Positions 1 through 8,588 of a DNA stretch of 64,000 nt are shown here, piece after piece. A model generated the notes under the pieces. It was not told the origin of the DNA. It ran no database searches and saw only the letters and a list, made by a program, of their open reading frames with translations. The stretch lies in the NCBI RefSeq assembly GCF_020905335.1, contig NZ_JAJJMN010000002.1, positions 1,054,001 to 1,118,000 of the forward strand, written 5' to 3'. The stretch comes from Flavobacterium lipolyticum. GTDB taxonomy: Bacteria > Bacteroidota > Bacteroidia > Flavobacteriales > Flavobacteriaceae. The stretch's first letter is position 1; each line of letters opens with the position of its first letter. A program made the position numbers and the translations under genes.

Positions 1-75
1 TTCTCTTCTTACCGCCAAAATCTATGTTTCTATGTATGTGTGTGTTGACAATCCCCCCCAACAGAGTTCATAAAA

Positions 76-109
76 GTAAAGCCACAAGTTTTTACACTTG
101 CAGCTTTAC
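76..109 (-). terminator. Hairpin downstream of the GH3 gene
   Basis: A 7-bp outer stem (GTAAAGC/GCTTTAC) and a 5-bp inner stem (CAAGT/ACTTG) are separated by a symmetrical CA/CA bulge. On the minus strand a short TTTTAT tract follows. It lies just past the GH3 stop codon, so it probably ends that transcript. The U tract is weak. Confidence 0.5.
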
Positions 110-135
110 AACCAACCATTTTTAGAAACATGAAA

Positions 136-2352
136 TTATTGAAGTGAGAAACTCACTTTAGATTTTATAGCTGTAGAAGAGGCTCCAATGATGGCTTCAA
201 AAGCTCCTGGTTCAGCTACCCAGTCGTGTTTTTTATCATCAAAAAAGCTAAGTGCTGTTTTATCGATGGTAAAAGTCACCGTTTTTTCTTCTCTCGGCTG
301 AAGGGAAACCTTCTCGAAGCCTTTTAATTCCTTAATCGGACGCGGTAATGAAGATTTCAAATCACTGATGTAAAGCTGAACTACTTCTGAACCTTCTCGT
401 GTTCCCGTATTCTTTACTTTTACCGAAAAAGTGATCTGATCTCCGGCTCCCATTTGTTTTTTATCGGCTGTTACTTTTCCATATTGAAAAGTCGTATAAC
501 TCAACCCATGCCCAAAAGAGAACAATGGCTTTGCTTTTTGCTTGTCGGCCCAACGGTACCCTACAAAAATGCTTTCTTTATATGTTACGTCATCTCCGCC
601 CGAAAATTCGCCTAAGGCATGAGCTCCGTTATCGGATAATTTTACAGGAAAGGTAAACGACAGCTTCCCTGAAGGGTTCACATCTCCTACCAAAACAGCA
701 GCTAAAGCATTTCCTGCTTCTGTGCCCAAAAACCAACCTTGTACAATTCCCGGAACGTCTTTTACCCATGGCATTGCCACTGCATTTCCTGAAATATTCA
801 CAAAAACGATATTTTTATTTACTTTCACCAATTCTCCTATCAATTGATCCTGACCATACGAAAGACCCAAATCCAGACGGTCAAAACCTTCAGCGTCTTG
901 TTTGTCACTTTTATTTGTACCTCCTATGAACAAAACAACATCTGCGGCTGCAGCTACTTTTACAGCCTCAGCGGTTAACTCGGCAGGAGAACGTTTGTCT
1001 TCCAGACTTACTTTGGCCACTACTCCATTATAATTACTTGTCGGATCTCCCACGTATCCGCGAGCGTAAGTAATTTCAGCCTGATTTCCGATTCTTTTCC
1101 TTAATCCTTCAAGTGGCGTAATTTCGTATCTCGCTTTCAATGAAGAACTTCCTCCTCCAACAGTCATCATTTTGATGGCATTTTCTCCAATTACTGCAAT
1201 TTTCTTTGTTTTAGAAAGGTTAATTGGCAAAATGTTATTGTTGTTTTGAAGCAGCACAATTCCTTCTTCGGCGATTTTCAAACCTGCTTTGGCGTGTTCT
1301 TCTGTTCCAAAAGAACCGAAAGGTCTGTTCTTATTCATCGTCGTTAAGAATGACAGACGTAAAATACGACGTACTTTCTCGTCCAGTTCTTTTGTTCCAA
1401 CCTCACCTTTTGCAATCATTATAGAATAGGGTTTAGCCAAAAAGTAATTGTCATAAGCGTTACTGGTTCCCCATGAAAGCCCGTTAGTCCAGGAACCGAA
1501 CTCCATATCCAATCCATTGTAGATGGCCTGTTTGGTATCATGAACGCCTCCCCAGTCTGACACTACAACTCCTTTAAAGCCCCATTCTCCGCGCAGAATA
1601 TCATTCAGTAAAAACTCATTATGACAGCAGTGTTGCCCTTTATATTTATTATATGCTCCCATAATTGCCCAGGCATCTCCTTCCTGAACAGCAGCTTTAA
1701 AAGCCGGTAAATAAATTTCGTATAAAGCACGGTCATCAACGATTACATTAACGGTATTACGTCCTATTTCCTGATTGTTTAATGCGAAATGTTTAACGCA
1801 GGCAGCCACTCCATTTGCCTGTACCCCTTTGATATAAGGAACCACCATTTTGGAAGTCAGGAAAGGATCTTCTCCCATGTATTCAAAATTACGACCGTTT
1901 AGAGGTGATCTGTAAATGTTAACTCCGGGGCCTAATAATACATTTTTATTACGGTAACGCGCTTCTTCTCCTATAGATTTACCGTATAGAGAAGATAATT
2001 CTTTGTTCCAGGTAGCAGAAAGTGCGGTTAAAGCCGGAAAAGCAATACAGGAATCATTAGTCCATCCAGCCTGATCCCATTCGTCCCATAAAACTTCGGT
2101 ACGAATTCCGTGTGGTCCGTCGGTCATCCAGTTTTCCGGAATACCCAAACGTGGTACACCCGGTGAGCTGAATTTTGACTGCGCATGTATCATGGCAATT
2201 TTCTCGTCGGTTGTCATTCTTGCAAGGGCATCTTCTACACGTTCATTAATCGATTTTTTATCGTCTAAATAAACCGGAATTTTATGCTGTGCACTCGCCC
2301 CGACAGCACTCAACAATAGTAAAACAACAATTGTTTTAACATTTTTAAACAT
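136..2352 (-). CDS. Secreted glycoside hydrolase family 3 beta-glucosidase
   Basis: This 738-residue protein is a GH3 exo-acting beta-glycosidase that would release glucose or related sugars from the non-reducing end of beta-glucans or oligosaccharides. A Sec signal peptide covers about residues 1-21. The N-terminal TIM-barrel carries the GEDPFL and KHFALNNQEIGRN motifs, and the nucleophile aspartate sits in GVVVSDWGG (about residue 267). The alpha/beta sandwich and a C-terminal fibronectin III-like domain (about 655-730) follow. Length and domain order match BglX-type enzymes. The ATG at 2352 gives a clean signal peptide. The nearest gene upstream on the same strand is a DUF6377 regulator 210 bp away, which may control it. 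Linkage and sugar specificity cannot be read from the sequence. Confidence 0.93.
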   Translation of the reverse strand: MFKNVKTIVVLLLLSAVGASAQHKIPVYLDDKKSINERVEDALARMTTDEKIAMIHAQSKFSSPGVPRLGIPENWMTDGPHGIRTEVLWDEWDQAGWTNDSCIAFPALTALSATWNKELSSLYGKSIGEEARYRNKNVLLGPGVNIYRSPLNGRNFEYMGEDPFLTSKMVVPYIKGVQANGVAACVKHFALNNQEIGRNTVNVIVDDRALYEIYLPAFKAAVQEGDAWAIMGAYNKYKGQHCCHNEFLLNDILRGEWGFKGVVVSDWGGVHDTKQAIYNGLDMEFGSWTNGLSWGTSNAYDNYFLAKPYSIMIAKGEVGTKELDEKVRRILRLSFLTTMNKNRPFGSFGTEEHAKAGLKIAEEGIVLLQNNNNILPINLSKTKKIAVIGENAIKMMTVGGGSSSLKARYEITPLEGLRKRIGNQAEITYARGYVGDPTSNYNGVVAKVSLEDKRSPAELTAEAVKVAAAADVVLFIGGTNKSDKQDAEGFDRLDLGLSYGQDQLIGELVKVNKNIVFVNISGNAVAMPWVKDVPGIVQGWFLGTEAGNALAAVLVGDVNPSGKLSFTFPVKLSDNGAHALGEFSGGDDVTYKESIFVGYRWADKQKAKPLFSFGHGLSYTTFQYGKVTADKKQMGAGDQITFSVKVKNTGTREGSEVVQLYISDLKSSLPRPIKELKGFEKVSLQPREEKTVTFTIDKTALSFFDDKKHDWVAEPGAFEAIIGASSTAIKSKVSFSLQ

Positions 2353-2562
2353 AACTATTAATTTATTAAAGCATTTAATTTACAATGGGAAGAAAGTATA
2401 AGCAGTACCTCTCTTTTTAAGAATACTGTAAAGCTAAAACGTTATAGTTTGTTCTGGATTTCTAAATGAAAAAAAGTAGTGAATTAAAAACACAACTCAA
2501 TGAATAACAATTGCTTACAAAAAACAAAAAGCCAAAAAAAGTAGTGATTTTAGAATGATTTT

Positions 2563-4206
2563 CTAAAGTTTTACGGATATTAAGCCAATTTTTGTGACCC
2601 TTTCTTCAAAATCATTTCGGGAAACTGCGGCTTTATTTCGTGCTCTGGTTCGGTAATTGTAAATGGTGCTCAAAGAATAACGCAAAAACGCCGCAATTTT
2701 TACACTGTCTGTAATTCCTAAACGAATTAAAGCGAAAATTCGAAGTTCTGTATTCATCAGTTCTCCTTGTTTTAAAACAATTTGCTCTTCCGGAATTAAA
2801 AGCGCATTGAAATCTTTTACGAAAGTGGGATATAAATTCAAAAAGATGATGTCAAAATTTTTGTATAATTCTTCCAGTTCGTTATCTACCAGAGTGGTTG
2901 ATTTCAATACTTTGTAGATTTCATCAAATTGTTTGGCGGTCGCTTTTTTGTTTAAAGTGACGCGATAATTTTCTAGTTTGTTGATATAGGCTGAACAAAG
3001 ACTAAAAAAATGTGCAATGTATTCTTCTTTAACATGGTTGGATTCCGATAATTGTGCATTTCTTTCCTGCAGCTGATTGTTGGTTTCTGTAATGTCTTTA
3101 TTTAATTCGGCTAATTTTTGACTTGTATTATACAGTTCTGTCCTGATTCGCGATACTTTTTTCATTTGTTTGTAAACATAAATCACCGCAACAACTAAAA
3201 ATGCCGATAATAAACTGATACATAAAAGGTACAGTTGAAGTTCCGTTTTTCTCTTAGCTTCTTTCTCTAAGTAAACAGTGTTAATGATCGAATATACCTC
3301 TGACATTAAAAGGGTACGAAACTGAACATTGCAATACAAGGCATCTTCAATCGCCGATTGGGTTAGTTTATAGGCCATATCAACATCATTGGCTTGATAA
3401 AAAAATAAAGCGAGTTCCTGAAGAGAAGCATTGTCCTTGTTTGCGGTTTTTAGATCGGCAGTAGCTGAAAGTGCATAGTATTTTTTTTGAAGTTCCAGCT
3501 GCTTCGTTTCTTTATAGATGCTCGCCAAAAGATAAGTAATCATGGCATACTGCGGATGATCGTCTTTTGCTTTTTTCAATAAATACGATAGCTTTTTTTC
3601 AGCTGCAGCAAACTTTTTCTGCGACATCTCCTGCTCAATTCTGGTGATTCGATAGTTTAAGGTAGAAGGATCTAAAACGGTGAGCAGCGAATCACGGTAT
3701 TTGTTAATTTGCTCAATGTACTTTACATCGTCGCTATTGGCAGCATAATGTTCCAAAAACTCGCGATACGCAATATAATAGTTAGGTAGTAGTTTCTTAG
3801 GCAATTCCTTTTTAGGAATGCTTTTTAAAATGGCCTCAGATTCGCGATATTTTCCCGAGGAAGAGTACAATGTTACCAATTGCAGATTGGCCAGGTTCAG
3901 TAAATCCGTATTTTGAAGCTCGCTGGCGATTTTCAGATTTTTTTTGACATATAAAATAGCCGAATCAGAATTGAATTTCAGATATTGACTGTACAAACTT
4001 TGGTTGTAATTGTACTCCTGCTCTTTCGTTAAATCATCGGATTTGATTTTTTTGAAATTTAAAATACGTTCTTCTCTCAAACGAACATAATGAGCTTTGT
4101 TCTTTAAAGCTTCATTTAACTTATCGATAATACTATCTGTGCTGTCCGCTGAATAAACAGGACTTCCTAAAATGATAAAAAGAAGAAACAGCAGATAATT
4201 TTTCAA
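2563..4206 (-). CDS. DUF6377-type membrane regulator with TPR-like region and C-terminal HTH
   Basis: The 547-residue protein has a signal peptide (about 1-19), a helical TPR-like periplasmic part (about 60-315), one transmembrane helix (about 325-346), a coiled coil (about 350-392), and a C-terminal cytoplasmic DUF6377 region ending in a LuxR-like helix-turn-helix (ELRIFALIRLGITDSVKIAA, then STIYNYRTRARNKA). Bacteroidota proteins of this build are thought to be membrane-anchored transcription regulators, often beside carbohydrate genes and sometimes called SusR-like. Its place just upstream of a GH3 glucosidase on the same strand suggests it senses a sugar or cell-envelope signal and controls that gene. 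The ligand is unknown and regulation of the neighbour is inference. Confidence 0.8.
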   Translation of the reverse strand: MKNYLLFLLFIILGSPVYSADSTDSIIDKLNEALKNKAHYVRLREERILNFKKIKSDDLTKEQEYNYNQSLYSQYLKFNSDSAILYVKKNLKIASELQNTDLLNLANLQLVTLYSSSGKYRESEAILKSIPKKELPKKLLPNYYIAYREFLEHYAANSDDVKYIEQINKYRDSLLTVLDPSTLNYRITRIEQEMSQKKFAAAEKKLSYLLKKAKDDHPQYAMITYLLASIYKETKQLELQKKYYALSATADLKTANKDNASLQELALFFYQANDVDMAYKLTQSAIEDALYCNVQFRTLLMSEVYSIINTVYLEKEAKRKTELQLYLLCISLLSAFLVVAVIYVYKQMKKVSRIRTELYNTSQKLAELNKDITETNNQLQERNAQLSESNHVKEEYIAHFFSLCSAYINKLENYRVTLNKKATAKQFDEIYKVLKSTTLVDNELEELYKNFDIIFLNLYPTFVKDFNALLIPEEQIVLKQGELMNTELRIFALIRLGITDSVKIAAFLRYSLSTIYNYRTRARNKAAVSRNDFEERVTKIGLISVKL

Positions 4207-4232
4207 ACCAATTGGGAATATAATGAGACTTG

Positions 4233-4240
4233 CAAATATA
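4233..4240 (-). promoter_or_regulatory. Candidate -7 element for the DUF6377 gene
   Basis: On the minus strand this reads TATATTTG, a match to the Bacteroidota -7 consensus TAnnTTTG, 27 nt upstream of the ATG at 4206. No clear TTG is seen at the -33 spacing. Confidence 0.45.
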
Positions 4241-4352
4241 AGAAAGTGCTACTAGAAAAAGTAATTATTTAGCAAATTGAAAATTGTGGTTTTTGTAAAA
4301 AATAAAAGCTCCCGAAAACAAATAACTGCACTCATTCTCTATCGGATTTTTG

Positions 4353-4360
4353 TAAATTTG
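4353..4360 (+). promoter_or_regulatory. Candidate -7 element for the isomerase gene
   Basis: The sequence TAAATTTG matches the Bacteroidota -7 consensus TAnnTTTG and lies 37 nt before the ATG at 4398. The -33 TTG is not obvious. Confidence 0.45.
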
Positions 4361-4397
4361 TTTATACTTCATTTTTGCTAATTTAAACATTATACTC

Positions 4398-4742
4398 ATG
4401 CCACACTTTGTTATTGATTGCTCTGAAAATGTAATCCGACTAAAATCTACCGACGATATCATGCAGGAAATTTACCATACCGCTTTAGCCACTACTCTTT
4501 TCGTTCCTACTGATATTAAGGTTCGTATCCATCCTTTCAGCTATTATAATAATGGAAATTCTTCAGACGATTTTATTCACGTCTTTGCCTACATTCTGGA
4601 AGGCAGAAATACCGATCAAAAAGCAGGATTATCAAAAGCAATTGTCACTAAACTAAACGAGATACTTCCTGAAGTCCCTATTATTTCGATCAATATTATG
4701 GATTTTGAAAAAGCCAGTTATGTCAATAAAGCTATGGTTTAA
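4398..4742 (+). CDS. 5-carboxymethyl-2-hydroxymuconate Delta-isomerase family protein (tautomerase superfamily)
   Basis: The 114-residue protein starts MPHFVIDCSENV, so after removal of the initiator methionine proline becomes residue 1, the catalytic base of the tautomerase superfamily. Length and the start match the CHMI family of homoprotocatechuate degradation. No other gene of that aromatic pathway is nearby, although fumarylacetoacetase (32.6 kb) shows that aromatic breakdown exists in this organism. The gene stands alone on the plus strand between a minus-strand regulator and a repeat region. The true substrate could be another keto-enol compound. Confidence 0.78.
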   Translation: MPHFVIDCSENVIRLKSTDDIMQEIYHTALATTLFVPTDIKVRIHPFSYYNNGNSSDDFIHVFAYILEGRNTDQKAGLSKAIVTKLNEILPEVPIISINIMDFEKASYVNKAMV

Positions 4743-4874
4743 GAAACACTTTTAGCTACCTTGTGATATAACAGAAGTAATAACAAAAAATTCTTGTTAT
4801 GTTAAAAAAAAATACCAAACAATTTAAAACCAAATACTTAACACTCAATAAAAAGCTGAAACTTTAAAAAAGTT

Positions 4875-4937
4875 AGCCACGAATTCACGAATTTCTTTAA
4901 ACCATACAGATTAGAAAAAATTCGTGAATTCATGGCT
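4875..4937. repeat. Long inverted repeat beside the heptamer array
   Basis: The left arm agccacgaattcacgaattt (4875-4894) pairs with the right arm at 4918-4937 with a single mismatch over 20 bp, leaving a 23-bp loop. The array starts 12 bp further on. It could fold in RNA of either strand. The arm itself repeats the word acgaattc. Confidence 0.8.
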
Positions 4938-4948
4938 ATTTATTACAT

Positions 4949-5492
4949 ACTCTTTACTCTTTACTCTTCACTCTTTACTCTTCACTCTTCACTCTTCACT
5001 CTTCACTCTTCACTCTTCACTCTTCACTCTTCACTCTTCACTCTTCACTCTTCACTCTTCACTCTTCACTCTTCACTCTTCACTCTTCACTCTTCACTCT
5101 TCACTCTTCACTCTTCACTCTTCACTCTTCACTCTTTACTCTTTACTCTTTACTCTTTACTCTTTACTCTTTACTCTTTACTCTTTACTCTTTACTCTTT
5201 ACTCTTTACTCTTTACTCTTTACTCTTTACTCTTTACTCTTTACTCTTTACTCTTTACTCTTTACTCTTTACTCTTTACTCTTTACTCTTTACTCTTTAC
5301 TCTTTACTCTTTACTCTTTACTCTTTACTCTTTACTCTTTACTCTTTACTCTTTACTCTTTACTCTTTACTCTTTACTCTTTACTCTTTACTCTTTACTC
5401 TTTACTCTTTACTCTTTACTCTTTACTCTTTACTCTTTACTCTTTACTCTTTACTCTTTACTCTTTACTCTTTACTCTTTACTCTTTACTCT
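4949..5492. repeat. Heptamer tandem array: 77 units of ACTCTTY
   Basis: There are 77 uninterrupted 7-bp units plus a 5-base partial unit. By eye the order is units T,T,C,T (naming the last base), then 22 copies of ACTCTTC (4977-5130), then 51 copies of ACTCTTT (5131-5487). The two variants are sorted into blocks, as expected of recent slippage expansion. The array ends two bases before the stop codon of the minus-strand acyl-CoA dehydrogenase gene (5494), so that mRNA would carry a long purine-rich tail of AAAGAGT and GAAGAGT units. The intergenic gap 4743-5493 holds this array, the adjoining inverted repeat and no gene. Confidence 0.97.
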
Positions 5493-5493
5493 A

Positions 5494-7752
5494 CTAAACC
5501 GCAATTGGTGCAGACAGACAGCTCTCCGGAATATCAAAAGCATTCACCAGAGCGACCGCGTCAGGTCGGATATCCCAACAAAGCTGATTGACTATTTTAC
5601 GGATTGCTTTCGTTTTGATAGCTTCCATATAACCGTCCTCGAGATACCAGGCTTTATTTTTTTCTAATTGTGAAAGCGCATACAACTGATTGAGTTTCGT
5701 TAGAATTTCTTTTGTCTTACTATCTTCTACGGATTTAATTGCGAGTTGAAATTGCTCCAGCACCACTCTCTCCAGATAAGCCTGAGCCACGTCGATCATT
5801 TGGTGCTGCACGACATTAAAAGCGTCGTAAGGTTCTAAACCTCCATCAACCAGTTTTTTGATGCGTCGTGCTGCCGAAGCTAAAATTGTTTTCTCTCTGT
5901 GAACAAATGCCTGTAAATGAAAATCCCCATCCAACAAATGTTCGTCATCCGTTTTTCTGGTGGCTATTGGGTTTTTCTCGGTAAGTGCCGTTTTTGCATT
6001 TTCATACACATAATTGATAATCCCTAACGAGCCCATTTCTCCGAAAGTTTTTCTGAATTCTGAGAGTCTGTTTTTGGCAACTAATTGCATCAAAACAGTA
6101 TTATCGCCTTCAAAGGTGGTATAAATTTCGGTATCGTTTTTTAAAGCATCGATTCGGTTCTCAGATAAATATCCTTTTCCACCACAGGCTTCGCGGCATT
6201 CCTGAAGGATATCTCTTGTACTCCAGGTCGAATAGGACTTCATTCCTGCGGCCAGTGCTTCAATTTCCTGCATTTCAGCTTCAGTTCTGTTTAAAAAGCG
6301 ATTGGTAAGGTACTGCAGCGCAAAATGCGCAGCATATGTTTTTGCTAATGGCGGAATCAATCGACGCTGGTGCATTCTGTAGTTCAAAATCGGAACTTCT
6401 GATCCGCCTTCAGGTCCAAACTGTCGACGCTGATCGCTGTATCGAATGGCAATGGTCAATCCGGATTTGGCTGCCGCCAACGCTGAACGGGGAATCCCAA
6501 TACGACCGCCTACCAAAGTCCCCAACATGGTAAAAAAACGCCTGTTGTCACTCGGAATCGGGCTTTCAAATTCCCCTTTGTCATTTACAGAGGCAAAACG
6601 ATCGAGCATGTTTTCCTTCGGAATCACTACCTGATCGAAACTGATAGTTCCATTATCAACTCCGTTCAAACCCATCTTATGTCCGCAATCTCCAATCGTA
6701 ACTCCTTTTAGTACAGTTCCGTTGGTATCTCTTAATGGGACAACAAATGCATTTACGCCATAATCGTGATCGTCTATAATTAGTTTTGCAAAAACGGTTG
6801 CCATCTGACCGTGAATGGCCGCATTTCCGATATATTCTTTTTGAGCATTTTTATTTGGGGTATGAATGATAAAAGTCTGATCCGCATGATTATAAGTTGC
6901 TGTCGTTTCCAGCCCTTTTACATTAGAACCATGATGTGTTTCGGTCATCGCAAAACAGCCCGGAATTTTTAGTGTTCCAATGTCTCTTAAATATTTGGCA
7001 TAATGTTTTTCTGTTCCTAACGATTGAACACTCATGCCCCAAAGTCCAAACTGAACACCAAATTTGATTACCAAACTAAGGTCATGATAACTTAAGGTTT
7101 CCATAATCGCAAAATAATCGGCTATGTTTTCTCCTCCTCCATATTGTTTTGGGTACGCCATATTGCCGAGATTCTCTGCTGCGAGCAGCTTACACCAATT
7201 GTAAACCGTCTGGCGATACACCTTAATATCTGTGGAAGTTTCGTATGCAAATTCCGATCTTGAAATAATTGCTTTTACTCTATTGATTATCCCGGCTTCT
7301 TTACCATTTAAAAGAGCTGTAATTTTTTGAACATCAAACTCGCTGTTCGCCTGAGAGTTTGATGTAAAGGAATTCGCTTTTGTTTTAAAATTCTGAAGCG
7401 CTTCTTCCCCTAAAATTCCCAGATCATTTTCCAGTTGGATAAAATTTGATTTTAAGGTCGAAATGTCCAGATCCTTTTCTGAAAGTGCCACGGCAATATC
7501 AAAAATCGATCTAATATCTTCTTTATTTTCAATGCTTTTCTCTATATCCAATTTCCATTGCGTCAGTTCATTTCGCCCCGGCGGATTTGAAATATCAACT
7601 CTGGAAAGCAATTGTTGTTTTTCTTCGGGCGAAAGCCAGGTAAGGTCATTGATAAATTTCTGAATGGTAACAAACTCTTTCTGAGTCAGTAAATCATCGG
7701 ACCACACTAAATAAAACAACGGAATAAAGGCCTGGAGTTTGGTGTTTTTCAT
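5494..7752 (-). CDS. Acyl-CoA dehydrogenase/acyl-CoA oxidase-like flavoprotein
   Basis: From the ATG at 7752 the protein has 752 residues, longer than ordinary acyl-CoA dehydrogenases (about 380) and like acyl-CoA oxidases. A roughly 150-residue N-terminal helical extension precedes the dehydrogenase core, marked by PGCFAMTETHHGSNV, RRQFGPEGG and the flavin/substrate-region motif CREACGGKGYLSENRI. The acid residue may be the glutamate in TTFEGDNTVLMQ. A C-terminal helical extension follows. It would carry out the first, alpha-beta desaturation step of fatty acid breakdown. The ATG at 7752 (MKNTKL) is preferred to the upstream in-frame start at 7782. The stop codon directly abuts a heptamer array. 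Whether electrons pass to oxygen or to an electron-transfer flavoprotein is not decided here. Confidence 0.88.
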   Translation of the reverse strand: MKNTKLQAFIPLFYLVWSDDLLTQKEFVTIQKFINDLTWLSPEEKQQLLSRVDISNPPGRNELTQWKLDIEKSIENKEDIRSIFDIAVALSEKDLDISTLKSNFIQLENDLGILGEEALQNFKTKANSFTSNSQANSEFDVQKITALLNGKEAGIINRVKAIISRSEFAYETSTDIKVYRQTVYNWCKLLAAENLGNMAYPKQYGGGENIADYFAIMETLSYHDLSLVIKFGVQFGLWGMSVQSLGTEKHYAKYLRDIGTLKIPGCFAMTETHHGSNVKGLETTATYNHADQTFIIHTPNKNAQKEYIGNAAIHGQMATVFAKLIIDDHDYGVNAFVVPLRDTNGTVLKGVTIGDCGHKMGLNGVDNGTISFDQVVIPKENMLDRFASVNDKGEFESPIPSDNRRFFTMLGTLVGGRIGIPRSALAAAKSGLTIAIRYSDQRRQFGPEGGSEVPILNYRMHQRRLIPPLAKTYAAHFALQYLTNRFLNRTEAEMQEIEALAAGMKSYSTWSTRDILQECREACGGKGYLSENRIDALKNDTEIYTTFEGDNTVLMQLVAKNRLSEFRKTFGEMGSLGIINYVYENAKTALTEKNPIATRKTDDEHLLDGDFHLQAFVHREKTILASAARRIKKLVDGGLEPYDAFNVVQHQMIDVAQAYLERVVLEQFQLAIKSVEDSKTKEILTKLNQLYALSQLEKNKAWYLEDGYMEAIKTKAIRKIVNQLCWDIRPDAVALVNAFDIPESCLSAPIAV

Positions 7753-7851
7753 AGGAATATTGGTTTTTAGGTGTCGAAACATCGATTTTTAGCGAATTAT
7801 GCCGCTTAGATCTCTATTATGTATTTACAGTTTATGTGATCTAAAAAAGTA

Positions 7852-8558
7852 AAAATGAAAATACTCATTCCTGCTTACATACCTTGTTAAGATTGTGGTA
7901 ATTTTAGCTAGGTTCCGGAAAATAACCATACAAAACACGAGAATTGTTTTTCTTTGGAATTAGGCTTTTGCCCTTTCAGGGCGTAAACGCTCATTCCCAA
8001 TTATTCATAGTGCTTCGCACTATGCTATGGCTAAAGCTCTTTCAGAGCAAGGATTTTCAAATATTCACTCCCTAAAGGTTAATCAATTCACATTTGAGTA
8101 TAAGTGTCCTCGATGAATAAAAAAACTGAAGACTTAATAACTTCAGCATAATACAACGTACTATGATCTAAATTAAGAAAGAGCACAAATATCTCAAATG
8201 AGTAAAAAGGCTGAAAGCCCAATAAGACTTGCATAGTGCAACGCATTATGATCTAAACGAAACAAAAAGTATAAGTATCCGAAATAGATAAGAAGACTCA
8301 AAGGCCCAATAATACTGACATAGTGCAACGGACTACGAACTGAATTAAGAAAAAATATAAGTGTCTGAAATAAATAGTAAGAGGGCTGAAGGCCCAAGCA
8401 CAAGCATAGTGCAACGCGCTATAAATGATAGAAATGATCGTTTACGCTTTGAAAAGGCAAAAGCAGACAAAGAAGCGTACGCATTCTAAAAAAAAACAGG
8501 AATGAAAAATATTCATTCCTGTTTACACATCCGATAAGATTCTGATACTTTAGATTTT
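7852..8558. repeat. Composite intergenic repeat element (nested direct, inverted and tandem repeats)
   Basis: This fills the 836-bp gap between the acyl-CoA dehydrogenase and DMT genes. Outer imperfect direct repeats lie at about 7852-7910 and 8500-8558 (shared cattcctg, ttaca and taagatt words). Inside are imperfect inverted arms of about 46 bp at 7964-8010 and 8419-8464 (shared cgtttacg and gcaaaagc). Between them are short palindromes such as GCCCTTTCAGGGC, ATAGTGcttcgCACTAT and GCTCTTTCAGAGC, then four imperfect copies of an 86-bp unit whose catagtgcaac-type motif recurs at 8147, 8232, 8319 and 8405. No convincing protein is encoded. It resembles the REP-like palindromic clusters of Bacteroidota. 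Confidence 0.75.
8488..8525 (-). terminator. Terminator of the DMT exporter gene
   Basis: The 12-bp stem AAACAGGAATGA/TCATTCCTGTTT has a short A/T loop and, on the minus strand, is followed by a run of T. It lies about 65 bp past the stop codon at 8589. Confidence 0.75.
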
Positions 8559-8588
8559 AAACCAATAAAAAACATAAAGTATTTCAAA

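Noticed and set aside
4265..4462. Minus-strand frame of 65 codons before the isomerase gene
   Set aside because: It overlaps the start of the well-supported isomerase gene in antisense and has no recognisable feature.
4949..5492. CRISPR array
   Set aside because: Units are 7 bp with no spacers; there are no cas genes.
4924..5667. Long plus-strand frames through the heptamer array (over 200 codons of a 7-residue repeat)
   Set aside because: The open frames exist only because a 7-bp repeat has no stop codon in this orientation; the encoded peptide is a pure periodic artefact and the frame overlaps a well-supported gene on the other strand.
8194..8403. Minus-strand frame of 69 codons in the composite repeat
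   Set aside because: It is made of the 86-bp repeat units, has no recognisable domain and repeats internally with the DNA period.
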